Shown: positions 25,359-33,940, counted from the first letter of the stretch. The stretch is 64,000 nucleotides of DNA from Microbacterium sp. Nx66 (GCF_904066215.1 NZ_LR880474.1:2790001-2854000), one strand, 5' to 3'. The notes: generated by a model not told the origin, from the letters alone. A program made the numbers and translations.

Positions 25359-26810
25359 ATGTCCCTCGTTTCCGCCAACAGTTCCGCTGTTCAGGCCATC
25401 GTCGGCGAACCCGAGGTCGTCGAAGATGCGTCGATCGTCGAGAACTCCGCCGCCTGGGCGCAGCTCAAGCAGGCGGCGATCGCCATCCGCGAGCTGCAGA
25501 TCAAGGACGGCTCGATCCCTGGCGCTTCGACAAGCTCGGCGACCCTGGACCAGGCGACCGCGCTCGTCGGGGAGATCACCGCCGCGATCCGGGCCCTCGC
25601 CCCCGCCTTCCCCCACGACGCGGAGTACCTCTCCGCCTCCATCGCCGACTTCGAGCGCTGGGCGGCCGAGGGCTTCGGCGTGCCGGACTTCCTCGACTCG
25701 CTCGTGGCCTTCCAGCCGCAGCAGCATCGCGTCGACGGCATCCGCCACCTCGTGGTCTTCCCGATGTACACCCAGAACGGCTCGAGCGACCGCCTGGTCG
25801 AGGCGCTCATCGTCGAGACCATCTGGCCGGAGTTCATCGCCGCGCTCGAGGCCGGCGATTACGGCAACAAGCTCTTCGTCTCGCTTCGGCTCGTGGACTT
25901 CACGCCCGGCTACGACACGAACTCCGCCGTGCTCTTCCCGGAGACCGTCGCCATGCGCGAGATCCCGACGTTCACCTGGGGCGCGATCTTCCAGGACCGC
26001 GAGGCCGCCCGCTACCGCCGCGTGGTCCGTGCGGCCTCGGAGATCACCAACCTCGACCTCCCCGAGCGCGCGGCGGCGATGCTGGAAGACCAGGAGGTCG
26101 CCGAGAAGACCTTCGTGATGTGGGACATCATCCACGACCGCACCCACATGCGCGGGGACCTGCCCTTCGACCCGTTCATGATCAAGCAGCGGATGCCGTT
26201 CTTCCTCTACTCGCTGGAAGAGATGCGCTGCGACATGACGGCGTTCCGTGAGTCGGTGAAGATCGAGCGGGCGCTGGATGCCCGGGTCGCCGCGGGCGAA
26301 GAGCTCACGGAGACCGAGCGGGAGATGCACGAGTACGCGCACCTCGTGCAGTACGCCGTGATCTTCGACCGCATCTTCCGCTTCGCCATCACCGGCACGC
26401 GCGTGCGCAACTACGACGCGGTGGGCGGCCAGCTCCTGTTCGCGTGGCTGCACCAGCGCGGCGTGCTGCACTGGACCGACACGGCGCTCGCCTTCGACTG
26501 GGAGAACGTGCCGGACGCCGTCGTGGCGCTCGGTGACGCGATCGACGACCTGTACTGGCACTCGATCGACCGCCCCAAGGTCGCGCACTGGCTCGCCGCC
26601 TACGAGCTGGTCCGCAGCACGCTGACGCCGCACCCCGCGTCGCAGTGGGCCCGCGGACTGTCGGACGAGATCCTCGCCGGGGCACCGAAGGGCTACACGG
26701 ACGCGGTCCTGGACGACGAGTTCCCGCTGTCGATGTTCTTCGAGACGCTCGACAAGAAGATGAAGCCGGTCATCGAGTCGACGGTCGGCATCCGCGGCAC
26801 GGACGACTGA
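25359..26810 (+). CDS. DUF6421 family protein
   Basis: A 483-residue soluble protein matching the actinobacterial DUF6421 family as I recall it; no biochemical function is known to me. It is mostly helical, with conserved-looking blocks such as F-V-M-W-D-I-I-H-D-R-T-H-M-R-G-D-L-P-F-D-P-F and E-M-R-C-D-M-T-A-F, where the His/Asp/Glu-rich pattern could hold a metal. GGAGG lies just before ATG 25359. It is transcribed away from an Lrp regulator and followed by an SDR gene, suggesting an amino-acid-responsive metabolic unit. Residues ~58-66 are encoded by a short interspersed repeat (25521-25548). Confidence 0.8.
   Translation: MSLVSANSSAVQAIVGEPEVVEDASIVENSAAWAQLKQAAIAIRELQIKDGSIPGASTSSATLDQATALVGEITAAIRALAPAFPHDAEYLSASIADFERWAAEGFGVPDFLDSLVAFQPQQHRVDGIRHLVVFPMYTQNGSSDRLVEALIVETIWPEFIAALEAGDYGNKLFVSLRLVDFTPGYDTNSAVLFPETVAMREIPTFTWGAIFQDREAARYRRVVRAASEITNLDLPERAAAMLEDQEVAEKTFVMWDIIHDRTHMRGDLPFDPFMIKQRMPFFLYSLEEMRCDMTAFRESVKIERALDARVAAGEELTETEREMHEYAHLVQYAVIFDRIFRFAITGTRVRNYDAVGGQLLFAWLHQRGVLHWTDTALAFDWENVPDAVVALGDAIDDLYWHSIDRPKVAHWLAAYELVRSTLTPHPASQWARGLSDEILAGAPKGYTDAVLDDEFPLSMFFETLDKKMKPVIESTVGIRGTDD
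25521..25548. repeat. 28-bp interspersed repeat inside the DUF6421 gene
   Basis: The core TTCGACAAGCTCGGCGACC (25526-25544) and its flanks match, at 25 of 28 positions, the minus-strand sequence at the end of the phnE minisatellite (62142-62169 region). The repeat is read in the same frame in both genes (G-A-S-T-S-S-A-T-L here, G-A-S-T-G-S-A-T-Q in PhnE). It falls in a linker between helices. Confidence 0.8.
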
Positions 26811-26845
26811 TCCGCACCGCTCCGTTGTGACGCTGGGGCGCACCA

Positions 26846-26888
26846 CCTCTGCGGCCGGAGACCCGGATCCCGGGTCCGGCCGCAGAGG
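26846..26888. terminator. Strong hairpin between DUF6421 and SDR genes
   Basis: Arms CCTCTGCGGCCG / CGGCCGCAGAGG (12 bp) continue, after a 2-nt bulge, with GACCCGG / CCGGGTC around an ATC loop. There is no T tract on either side, so it is not a textbook intrinsic terminator; it may cause partial termination or stabilise the upstream message. Confidence 0.6.
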
Positions 26889-26912
26889 CATCTCCGACCG
26901 AGAGGACACCGC

Positions 26913-27572
26913 ATGACGACGCCGACGAGCCGGGAAGCGCAGGGCCGCGTGGTCGTGCTGGCGGGGGCCACGAGCGCAGCGGGACTGGCGGCGACGAGGG
27001 CCTTGCGCGATGCCGGCGCCCGGGTGGTCGCCACCGGCCGTACGTCCGAGCGACTACGCGCCCTGGCCGAGGCGGGCGCCGAGACGGCGGTCGCCGACGC
27101 GACCTCCCTCGCCGACATGACGGCGCTCGCCGGGCGGCTCGAGACGGTCGATGCGGTCGTGCCCCTCGTGGGCGGCTGGCGAGGTGGAGGCGGACTCGCC
27201 GGGCAGACCGACGAGGACTTCGCGGCGCTGCTCCCGGCGCTGGAAGCGGTGCGGGCGACGAGCCGGGCCTTCGACGGCCGTCTCCGCGCCTCGGCCGCCG
27301 GACGGTTCGCGATCGTGTCGTCCACCGCCGTCGCACGGCCCCTCGCCGGCGGAGCGAACTACGCAGCGGTCAAGGCGGCGAGCGAGGCCTGGACCCGTGC
27401 CGTCGCCCAGGGGTACGCCAAGATCGCCCGCGAAGCCGACGAACCGCTGCGCGCCGCTGCCGTCGTGTTCCGCGCCAAGGCGCTCGATCCCGATGCCCTC
27501 GCCGCGCGTCTCGTCGGGCTCTGGGACACCAGCGCCGCCGACCTCAACGACCGCGTGCTCGACCTGGGCTGA
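26913..27572 (+). CDS. SDR-family oxidoreductase
   Basis: A 219-residue short-chain dehydrogenase. The nucleotide-binding A-G-A-T-S-A-A-G-L-A is a variant of TGxxxGxG, and N-Y-A-A-V-K-A-A carries the Tyr/Lys pair with Ser in I-V-S-S-T-A. It is shorter than typical SDRs and lacks the usual C-terminal substrate loop. It follows the DUF6421 gene after a long hairpin and is probably functionally linked. An AGAGGA sequence precedes the ATG. The substrate is unknown. Confidence 0.85.
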   Translation: MTTPTSREAQGRVVVLAGATSAAGLAATRALRDAGARVVATGRTSERLRALAEAGAETAVADATSLADMTALAGRLETVDAVVPLVGGWRGGGGLAGQTDEDFAALLPALEAVRATSRAFDGRLRASAAGRFAIVSSTAVARPLAGGANYAAVKAASEAWTRAVAQGYAKIAREADEPLRAAAVVFRAKALDPDALAARLVGLWDTSAADLNDRVLDLG

Positions 27573-27588
27573 GTCCCGGTCCGCGCCG

Positions 27589-29028
27589 TCACCGGGACTC
27601 GGGCGGTATCCCGGGGACGATCGGCGGGGCGTCGCGATGCGTGTCCGGCCTGTCCTTCGCCCCTTCCGCGTCGTCGACGGCGGAATCCTGAGCCTGCGCC
27701 TCCTCCGGTGCCGGATCCGGGGCGGTGGCGTACAGCTCGGTGAGGGTGCGGTACGACCGGGTGAAGAAGGCCAGGCTCGCGGCGACCACCATGATCAGCC
27801 CCGCGAAGAGGCAGATCAGTGCGATGCCCCGCGCCTCGCCTTCGCCGAGGAGCCACCCCCACTGCCGCTGCCCCTGCGCGCTGTCCATGTACGGGATCAC
27901 GAGGAACTCGGCGATCGGGGCGATGAGGAAGGCGGTGATCGGAGCCGCCGCCGCTTCCATCGCGGCCGCAGTACCGAACACCCGTCCCTGGCGCGCGAAC
28001 GGCACGACCTTCTGGATTACGGTCTGCTCCGCGGCCTCGACGGGAGGCACGAGCGCCATGTACACCCACATGCCGAGGACGTACAGCGGCCACCACTCGC
28101 GCAGCATGAAGATCGCGCCGAGGAGCCCCATCGCGATCACGACGAGGAGCATCGTGCGGACGGGCTTCCTGCCGAGGCCGAACTTGGCCACCAGTCCCCC
28201 GCCGATGAGGAAACCTGTCGAGGCGAAGGCCAGGGCGAACCCCCACATCTGCGCGTCGAACAGCGTGAGTCCGTACGGATCCATGAGCGCCATGTAGACG
28301 CCGCCGATGAGGTTGTTGAAGGTCGAGAAGACGATGAGCGCGAACAGTCCGGGCGCCTGGCGGATCGCCTGGACGCTGCCGCGGAAGTCGACGGCGCTCT
28401 TCGCCTCCGGATCGACCTCGGGCTCCGCCTCCGGTATCCGGATGAACAGCAGGTGCGCGAACGTGAGGGCCATCGCCGCGATCGCGGTTCCCAGCGTCCA
28501 CCCCATGCCGAGGAAGCCGATCGACAGGCCGGAGAAGACGCTCGTGACGAGGAACGCGATCCCCTGCACGGTGCCGACGAGACCGTTGGCGTTGGCCCGT
28601 TTCTCCTCCGGCACCAGCAGCGTCACCGTCGTGGACAGCGCGATGTTGCGGAGCTGCTCGATCACCCCGCCGAACAGGATGACGCCGGAGAAGAGCCAGA
28701 ACCACGGTCCTCCGAGGTCGAGCAGGGAGGCCTCGGGCTGCCAAAGGTAGAGCACGCCTGCGACGAGGAACGCCGCCGCGGAGATGACGCTCGACAGCAG
28801 CATGACGCGGTGCTTGCGGTGCCGGTCGACGATGGTGCCGAACATCATCGCGAAGAACGCGACGAACAGCATGTACGCACCACCGATGATGCCCGTGGCC
28901 AGCACGGACCGGGTCTCGATGTAGACCCAGAACGTGAGGGCGAACCACAGGAAGCTCGTCGTGACGTTGGCGATCAACGTGTTGACGAGGACGTTCGCGA
29001 AAGCGGTCTTCGCCGCGCTGCGCTCCAT
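27589..29028 (-). CDS. MFS transporter
   Basis: A 479-residue major facilitator protein with 12 predicted helices. The motif A-like loop is G-T-I-V-D-R-H-R-K-H-R, which is less canonical than in drug antiporters. The C-terminal ~45 residues are acidic and cytoplasmic (D-P-A-P-E-E-A-Q-A-Q-D and on). It resembles the enterobactin-exporter-like/DHA3 group (R-N-I-A-L-S-T-T-V-T-L-L-V-P-E-E-K-R-A-N-A-N-G), substrate unknown. TACCCT (29036-29041) lies 7 nt before ATG 29028, so I prefer this start to in-frame ATG 29058. Confidence 0.87.
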   Translation of the reverse strand: MERSAAKTAFANVLVNTLIANVTTSFLWFALTFWVYIETRSVLATGIIGGAYMLFVAFFAMMFGTIVDRHRKHRVMLLSSVISAAAFLVAGVLYLWQPEASLLDLGGPWFWLFSGVILFGGVIEQLRNIALSTTVTLLVPEEKRANANGLVGTVQGIAFLVTSVFSGLSIGFLGMGWTLGTAIAAMALTFAHLLFIRIPEAEPEVDPEAKSAVDFRGSVQAIRQAPGLFALIVFSTFNNLIGGVYMALMDPYGLTLFDAQMWGFALAFASTGFLIGGGLVAKFGLGRKPVRTMLLVVIAMGLLGAIFMLREWWPLYVLGMWVYMALVPPVEAAEQTVIQKVVPFARQGRVFGTAAAMEAAAAPITAFLIAPIAEFLVIPYMDSAQGQRQWGWLLGEGEARGIALICLFAGLIMVVAASLAFFTRSYRTLTELYATAPDPAPEEAQAQDSAVDDAEGAKDRPDTHRDAPPIVPGIPPESR

Positions 29029-29088
29029 GGGTTCGAGGGTAGAGCGGGCTTCCGACATCCGGTAGGGGAAGGCGATTAGGCTTGTCCG
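29029..29088. promoter_or_regulatory. Divergent leaderless promoters, MFS and threonine aldolase
   Basis: A minus-strand TACCCT (29036-29041) is 7 nt from ATG 29028, and a plus-strand TAGGCT (29077-29082) is 6 nt from GTG 29089. The 60-bp region has no obvious inverted repeat, so the two genes may simply share open promoter DNA. Confidence 0.65.
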
Positions 29089-30156
29089 GTGAGCATCCCG
29101 CACGACCCCGCCATCCGGGGCTTCGCCAGTGACAACTACTCCGGCATCCACCCCGAGGTCCTGGCGGCCCTCGCGGCCGCGAACGGGGGCCACCAGGTGG
29201 CCTACGGCGAGGACGCCTACACCGCCCGCCTACAGGAGGTGTTCCAGGCGCACTTCGGCGACACCGCTGCGGCGTACCCCGTGTTCAACGGCACCGGGGC
29301 GAACGTCACCGGCCTGCAGTCGATGCTGCCGCGCTGGGGTGCCGTGATCGCGGCCTCGACCGCCCACATCAACGTCGACGAAGGCGGAGCGCCCGAGAAG
29401 ATCGGCGGCTTCAAGCTCCTCACCGTCCCCACCGACGACGGCAAGCTCACCCCCGACCTCATCGACCGCGAGGCCTGGGGCTGGGGCGACGAGCACCGCG
29501 CGCAGCCGCTGGTGGTCTCGATCACGCAGTCCACCGAGCTCGGCACGCTGTACACGGCGGAGGAGATCCGCACGATCGCCGATCACGTCCACGCGCGCGG
29601 CATGAAGCTCCACGTCGACGGCGCGCGCCTGTCGAACGCGGCCGCCGCCCTCGACCTCCCGCTGCGGGCGTTCACGACCGACGCCGGGGTGGACGTGCTG
29701 ACCTTCGGCGGCACGAAGAACGGCGCGATGCTCGGCGAGGCCATCGTCGTGCTGAACCCGGAGGCCGCCGTCGGCCTCAACTACGCGCGCAAGTTCAACA
29801 TGCAGCTCTCGTCGAAGATGCGGTTCGTCTCGGCGCAGCTCATCGCCCTGCTCGACGGCGACCTGTGGCTGCGCAACGCCCGGCACGCCAACGCCATGGC
29901 GGCCCGGCTCCGCGGGCGGATCGAGGACGGTCTCGCCGACGGGTCGATCGTCGGAGTGGAGTTCACGCAGCCGACGCAGGCGAACGGCGTGTTCGCGACT
30001 CTGCCGGAGGGCGTCGCCGATCAGCTCCGCGACGTGTTCCGCTTCTACGACTGGGACGCCGCGCGCCGCGAGGTGCGCTGGATGTGCGGCTTCGACACCG
30101 AGGAGTCCGACGTGGACGCCTTCGTCGACGCCCTCGCCCGCCTCACGCGCCCCTGA
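29089..30156 (+). CDS. Threonine aldolase / beta-eliminating lyase
   Basis: A 355-residue fold-type I PLP enzyme of the low-specificity threonine aldolase family, which splits threonine or allo-threonine into glycine and acetaldehyde. F-A-S-D-N-Y-S-G opens the protein, H-V-D-G-A-R-L-S-N-A is the PLP-contacting region and F-G-G-T-K-N-G-A contains the Schiff-base Lys. The GTG start sits 6 nt after TAGGCT. Stereospecificity cannot be read from sequence. Confidence 0.92.
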   Translation: MSIPHDPAIRGFASDNYSGIHPEVLAALAAANGGHQVAYGEDAYTARLQEVFQAHFGDTAAAYPVFNGTGANVTGLQSMLPRWGAVIAASTAHINVDEGGAPEKIGGFKLLTVPTDDGKLTPDLIDREAWGWGDEHRAQPLVVSITQSTELGTLYTAEEIRTIADHVHARGMKLHVDGARLSNAAAALDLPLRAFTTDAGVDVLTFGGTKNGAMLGEAIVVLNPEAAVGLNYARKFNMQLSSKMRFVSAQLIALLDGDLWLRNARHANAMAARLRGRIEDGLADGSIVGVEFTQPTQANGVFATLPEGVADQLRDVFRFYDWDAARREVRWMCGFDTEESDVDAFVDALARLTRP

Positions 30157-30165
30157 CACCCCGGG

Positions 30166-30234
30166 TTCGCGTCGAGACCCCGGGGTGCTCGCGCGTCTAC
30201 GCCGGGGTGTGGGCGCGAAACCGGGGTCTCGGCG
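30166..30234. repeat. Palindromic element, family 2, left copy
   Basis: Inverted arms CGTCGAGACCCCGG (from 30170) and CCGGGGTCTCGGCG (30221-30234) lie in the convergent gap between the threonine aldolase and Ig-protein genes. The same words recur at 32144-32234 on the other side of the Ig gene. Its position suits a bidirectional terminator. Confidence 0.75.
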
Positions 30235-30246
30235 GGAGAAGGTCGC

Positions 30247-32025
30247 CTAGCGCTTCGACTTGCGGTAGCCGGCCTTGACGGCGGCGCTCTCCGTGGAGAA
30301 GCACGCCTCCGGCTTCGTCTTCGCGTAGTACGCCCCGCTCCGCACGTGATAGATCATCGACTGCGCGTTGCCCTTGATGGGAGCCCACGCGGGGCAGTTC
30401 CAGGTCGAGATCGGCGTGGTGCGCCCCGGATAGACGACGGCGGCCGTCCGAGCCGATGTGCGCGCGGCGGAGATGTAGCCGCTCTTCGTGCCGGTGACCC
30501 GTACCGTGATCCTCGCCTTCACCATCGCCGGGGTGACGACGAGTGTCGAGCCGGTCGCACGGGAGATCGCCCGCCCGTTCATGTACCACTGGTAGCTCAG
30601 CCGGGTGCCGCTCGTCCAGGTGTACGGGACGGCCGTGAGGCGGGAGCCCACGATCGCGGATCCGGTGATCCGGGGCGTCGGTGCGGACAGGATCCCCTTC
30701 ACCGCGGCCGTCGGCTTCGAGCGCCGTGATGCGGCGGCGTATCCGGCTTTGGTCCCGGAGACGACGACGGTCACCGTCTTCACGGCCGCCGACGACGGAA
30801 GCGTGAACGAGGCCGCGGTGGCTCGTGCGACAGCGGCACCGTTGATGTACCACTGATACGTCAGCCGTGTTCCCGCCGTCCAGGTTCCGGTCCTGACCTT
30901 GAGGGTCTGCCCGACGGTGGGCGTGCCGGTGATCGACGGTGTCGGGGCGACGAGCGGGCGGAGCACGGCGGCCGTCGCGGCCGAGGCGACCGTCGCCGAC
31001 GCGAAGGCGGCCTTCTTCCCGGTCACCCTGACGGTGATGCGCGTCCCCGCGTGCGCCGTCGTCAGCGCGAGGGAGGAGGCCGTCGCCTTGGCGATCGCCT
31101 TTCCGTTCGCGTACCACTGGTAGCTGAGCGCGGCACCCGCGGTCCAGGCCCCCGGAAGCGCTCGAAGGGTCTGTCCGACGACCGGCGTACCGCTGATCGT
31201 GGGCACCGAGGTCTCCATGCGGTGCAGCGCCTCGAGTGCGGCATCGATCCCCGGCCGCGCCTCCCCTGCAGCCAGCACGAGCGGCCGCGCCTTCTCGAAT
31301 CGAGGTGCGTCCTGCCACCACTCCGAGACCGCGCCCGCGACCGACGATACGAAGGCGACGCGATACTCGCCCGCCGGCAGCCCTCCGACGGCGAACGTAC
31401 CGGCGTCCGTCACGACGTTGGCGGCGGCGACCGCGGCTCCGGCTCCGGCCGCCGGGTAGACGGCGACGACGACCCGCTGCCCGGTGATGTCCACGCCGGT
31501 CGGCGCGGTGACGCGCCCGGAGACGAGGGCGGAGCGCTCGAGCACCACGTCGCGCACGAACCCGTCGGGCCCCACGGACACGACCTCGCCGACCTGCGGG
31601 CCCCCCTGATCGAAGACGGCGCGTCCCTCCGACACCACACCGAGGACGACGTCGCCCTGCGGGACGCGCAGGGAGTACGACCCGTCTGTCACGCCGACGG
31701 CCGCGAGCGGGGAACCGGCATCCGCCCCGGGTGCATAGGCCGCGACGAAGGTCCGTCCCGCGCTCAGATCGGTGCCGTCAGGGAACGTGACCTGTCCGGA
31801 GACGACGGCGGTGCCGTCCGGATCCGTCTCACCGGGAGCGGCGGCGATCCCCGCGGCCGATTCCACTGCCGTGGGAAGCGCTTCGGCGACCCCGGGGAAG
31901 GCCGGGTCGGGCGCAACCGCCGCGCCGGCGGGGGCCGCGACGAAGACGAGCCCGGAGGCGAGGAGCGCGGCGGCGACCGTGACGGCCAGCGCGCGGAGGG
32001 TGCGGAGAGGAGCGGCGAACGCCAT
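30247..32025 (-). CDS. Secreted Ig-like repeat protein
   Basis: A 592-residue exported protein. The signal peptide (basic start, hydrophobic core to A-P-A-G-A-A-V-A) ends near residue 38. Two carboxypeptidase-regulatory/SdrB-like segments follow (V-S-G-Q-V-T-F-P-D-G-T and V-S-G-R-V-T-A-P-T-G-V), then three tandem ~90-residue Ig-like repeats, each with P-x-I-x-G and L-x-Y-Q-W-Y-x-N-G. The last ~50 residues form a two-Cys module (C-P-x-W-A-P-I-K-G-N and K-P-E-A-C-F) often found at the end of secreted Microbacteriaceae proteins. No LPXTG anchor is present. ATG 32025 follows GAAGGA. It is probably a cell-surface or adhesion protein. Confidence 0.85.
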   Translation of the reverse strand: MAFAAPLRTLRALAVTVAAALLASGLVFVAAPAGAAVAPDPAFPGVAEALPTAVESAAGIAAAPGETDPDGTAVVSGQVTFPDGTDLSAGRTFVAAYAPGADAGSPLAAVGVTDGSYSLRVPQGDVVLGVVSEGRAVFDQGGPQVGEVVSVGPDGFVRDVVLERSALVSGRVTAPTGVDITGQRVVVAVYPAAGAGAAVAAANVVTDAGTFAVGGLPAGEYRVAFVSSVAGAVSEWWQDAPRFEKARPLVLAAGEARPGIDAALEALHRMETSVPTISGTPVVGQTLRALPGAWTAGAALSYQWYANGKAIAKATASSLALTTAHAGTRITVRVTGKKAAFASATVASAATAAVLRPLVAPTPSITGTPTVGQTLKVRTGTWTAGTRLTYQWYINGAAVARATAASFTLPSSAAVKTVTVVVSGTKAGYAAASRRSKPTAAVKGILSAPTPRITGSAIVGSRLTAVPYTWTSGTRLSYQWYMNGRAISRATGSTLVVTPAMVKARITVRVTGTKSGYISAARTSARTAAVVYPGRTTPISTWNCPAWAPIKGNAQSMIYHVRSGAYYAKTKPEACFSTESAAVKAGYRKSKR

Positions 32026-32143
32026 GAGCATCCTTCGGGACGGACGCGGTCGACGACCGCGCGGATCAGGGCGTTCTGAACAGATCACCTTCGTCATGAA
32101 TACCGCTCCCGCGCTCCGAGGACAAGCTCGGATTCCTGCCCCT

Positions 32144-32234
32144 TTCGCCGAGACCCCGGGCCGCCGTCGAAACCCCGCGTTCCGCACGGGTCAAGCCCGG
32201 GGTCTCGACGCGAAGCCGGGGTCTCGGCGGGGAG
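32144..32234. repeat. Palindromic element, family 2, right copy
   Basis: CGCCGAGACCCCGGG (32146-32160) is inverted against two right-hand words, CCCGGGGTCTCGACGCGAA (32196-32214) and CCGGGGTCTCGGCG (32216-32229). It lies upstream of the Ig gene and downstream of the NUDIX-like gene, so the Ig gene is bracketed by related elements. Confidence 0.75.
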
Positions 32235-32247
32235 GGCGCGAAGAGGG

Positions 32248-32853
32248 TCAGCGGAGGAGACCGAGGCTGGCGAGCGCGTGCCGGATGAGGGTGCCGCGGC
32301 CGCCCTCCATCTCGGCGGCTACGGCATCGGAGGCGGCGGCCTCCGGGGAGAACCACGTCACCTCCAGCGCGTCCTGACGCGGCTCGCACGTGCCGGTCAC
32401 AGGCACCACGAAGGCGAGGGAGACGGCGTGCTGACGGTCGTCGTGGTACGCGCTGACCCCCGGGATCGGGAAGTACTCGGCCACCGTGAACGGCAGCGGC
32501 TGCGGCGGCAGCATCGGGAAGGCCATGGGACCGAGGTCATTCTCGACATGACGGAACAGCGCGTCGCGGATCGTCTCGCCGAAGCGCACGCGGCCCGACA
32601 CGATCGTGCGCGTGATCTCGCCGAGCGGGGTGGAGCGCAGCAGCACGCCGATCTCGGTGACCTGACCGGAGCCGTCCGTGCGCACGGGGATCGCCTCGAC
32701 GTAGAGCATCGGAAGGTGGCGCCGCGCCTCCTCCAGCTCGACGTCGCTCAGCCAGCCGGGGTTCGCGTCCGGGCTCGGCGGGTTCGCGTCGCGGAACGAA
32801 CCGAGGCCCTCGTCTTCGGGCTCCGGCTCCGGATCGGGTGTGCGCACCGCCAT
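32248..32853 (-). CDS. NUDIX-like (DUF4916) family protein
   Basis: A 201-residue protein resembling the DUF4916/NUDIX hydrolase-like family of actinobacteria: W-L-S-D-V-E-L-E-E-A-R-R-H-L-P-M-L-Y-V-E-A-I-P-V at about 34-57, G-R-V-R-F-G-E-T-I-R-D-A-L-F-R-H-V-E-N-D-L-G in place of the Nudix box, and Y-H-D-D-R-Q-H-A-V-S-L. The canonical catalytic R-E-x-x-E-E is not kept (here R-H-V-E-N-D), so hydrolase activity is doubtful. The first ~33 residues are Pro/Asp/Glu-rich and disordered. Confidence 0.8.
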   Translation of the reverse strand: MAVRTPDPEPEPEDEGLGSFRDANPPSPDANPGWLSDVELEEARRHLPMLYVEAIPVRTDGSGQVTEIGVLLRSTPLGEITRTIVSGRVRFGETIRDALFRHVENDLGPMAFPMLPPQPLPFTVAEYFPIPGVSAYHDDRQHAVSLAFVVPVTGTCEPRQDALEVTWFSPEAAASDAVAAEMEGGRGTLIRHALASLGLLR

Positions 32854-32919
32854 GCCTCCTTTCTACCAGCCGTCCTCGTCGATGGGGAGCACCGGCGCGA
32901 GCCCTGGCAGGATGACGGT

Positions 32920-33600
32920 GTGACCGAGAACCTGACGATCGACGCTGCCGCGACGCGCTGGTCGCCCCCTGACCCCGCCGGGCTCCCGCTGCTCGTCCTG
33001 CTGCACGGGTACGGCGCCGACGAGCACGACCTCTTCGGCCTCGTCCCGTATCTGCCCTCCGGCATCGCCGTGGCCTCGGTCGCTGCTCCGCTCGCCCCGC
33101 CGTGGCCGACCCCCGGTCGCTCCTGGTACCCGATCGAGGGGCTCGACGGACGCAGCTCCGCCGCCGTCACCCTCGCGGCCGAGGCGTTCCTACGCTGGCT
33201 CGACGAGGCCGCGGCGGACGCGCCGTCGGTGGCGCTGCTCGGGTTCTCCCAGGGTGCCGCGGTATCCCTCCAGGCCCTGCGGCTCGCGCCCGAGCGGTTC
33301 GGTGCGGTCGTCGCACTGAGCGGGTACGCCGCCCCGGACGCCCTTCCCCAGGACGAGCATCTGGCGGAGGTCAGCCCTCCGGTGTTCTGGGGCCGCGGCA
33401 CGCACGACGACGTCATCCCCGCACCGCTGATCGCCCACACGGCGCAATGGCTCCCCGCGCACACGACCCTCTCCGGCCGCGTCTACAGCGGCCTCACCCA
33501 CAGCATCTCCGAGGAGGAGCTCGGCGACGTGCACCGCTTCCTCACGACCTGGGTCGCGGGGATCGACGCGGATCAGGCGGAGGGGCCTCGGCCGTCCTGA
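32920..33600 (+). CDS. Alpha/beta-hydrolase, carboxylesterase/phospholipase type
   Basis: A 226-residue serine hydrolase. The oxyanion region is L-L-H-G-Y-G-A-D-E-H-D, the nucleophile elbow G-F-S-Q-G, the acid G-x-x-D-D-V-I-P and the base G-L-T-H-S-I-S. These are the marks of the abhydrolase_2 group that hydrolyses carboxylic or lysophospholipid esters. No signal peptide is present, so it is cytoplasmic. GTG 32920 is 6 nt after CAGGAT, a leaderless-like start. Its last 28 bases overlap the end of the convergent small membrane gene. Confidence 0.9.
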   Translation: MTENLTIDAAATRWSPPDPAGLPLLVLLHGYGADEHDLFGLVPYLPSGIAVASVAAPLAPPWPTPGRSWYPIEGLDGRSSAAVTLAAEAFLRWLDEAAADAPSVALLGFSQGAAVSLQALRLAPERFGAVVALSGYAAPDALPQDEHLAEVSPPVFWGRGTHDDVIPAPLIAHTAQWLPAHTTLSGRVYSGLTHSISEEELGDVHRFLTTWVAGIDADQAEGPRPS

Positions 33601-33848
33601 GTGTCGTCGCCGGAGTCCGGGTCGTCGACGGCGTCGGCGCCGTCCGACCCTTTCTCAGTGCTGCCTCCCGATCCGCGGAAGGCCACGGACAGCGCGATGC
33701 CGATGGCGACGCCGAAGACGAGGCCGAGGGCCCAGTTCTGCAACGCGACGCCCATGGAGACACCGATGGCCATGCCGACCGCGAGACCGATGCCGAGGCC
33801 GGTCCTGGCGCGCATCTCCTCCGGGCTGGGGTTCCGATCGTCTGCCAT
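33573..33848 (-). CDS. Small Gly-zipper membrane protein
   Basis: A 91-residue protein with two adjacent hydrophobic helices rich in G-x-x-x-G/A-x-x-x-G spacing (about 17-36 and 42-57), preceded by M-R-A-R-T-G and followed by an acidic tail. It could oligomerise in the membrane; function is unknown. The start is supported both by TACCGT (33855-33860) 6 nt away and by GGAGG. The in-frame extension to 33923 is not supported. Confidence 0.7.
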   Translation of the reverse strand: MADDRNPSPEEMRARTGLGIGLAVGMAIGVSMGVALQNWALGLVFGVAIGIALSVAFRGSGGSTEKGSDGADAVDDPDSGDDTQDGRGPSA

Positions 33849-33900
33849 GCCTCCACGGTAGAAGCCCGCAAGCACCCCCGTATCCCCCGCGCGACGGACC

Positions 33901-33940
33901 CGCGACACGCCCGGGAGTTGCACGACGCGACACGCCCGGG
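33901..33940. repeat. Short direct repeat, upstream of the ABC-F gene
   Basis: CGCGACACGCCCGGG occurs at 33901-33915 and again at 33926-33940, a period of 25 bp. A TATCGT box follows at once (33941-33946) and could be the ABC-F promoter -10, so the repeats would occupy the -15 to -45 zone, where an activator or repressor would bind. Confidence 0.55.

Noticed and set aside
26846..26888. Riboswitch between DUF6421 and SDR genes
   Set aside because: It is a simple long hairpin without the multi-branched conserved core of a known riboswitch class.
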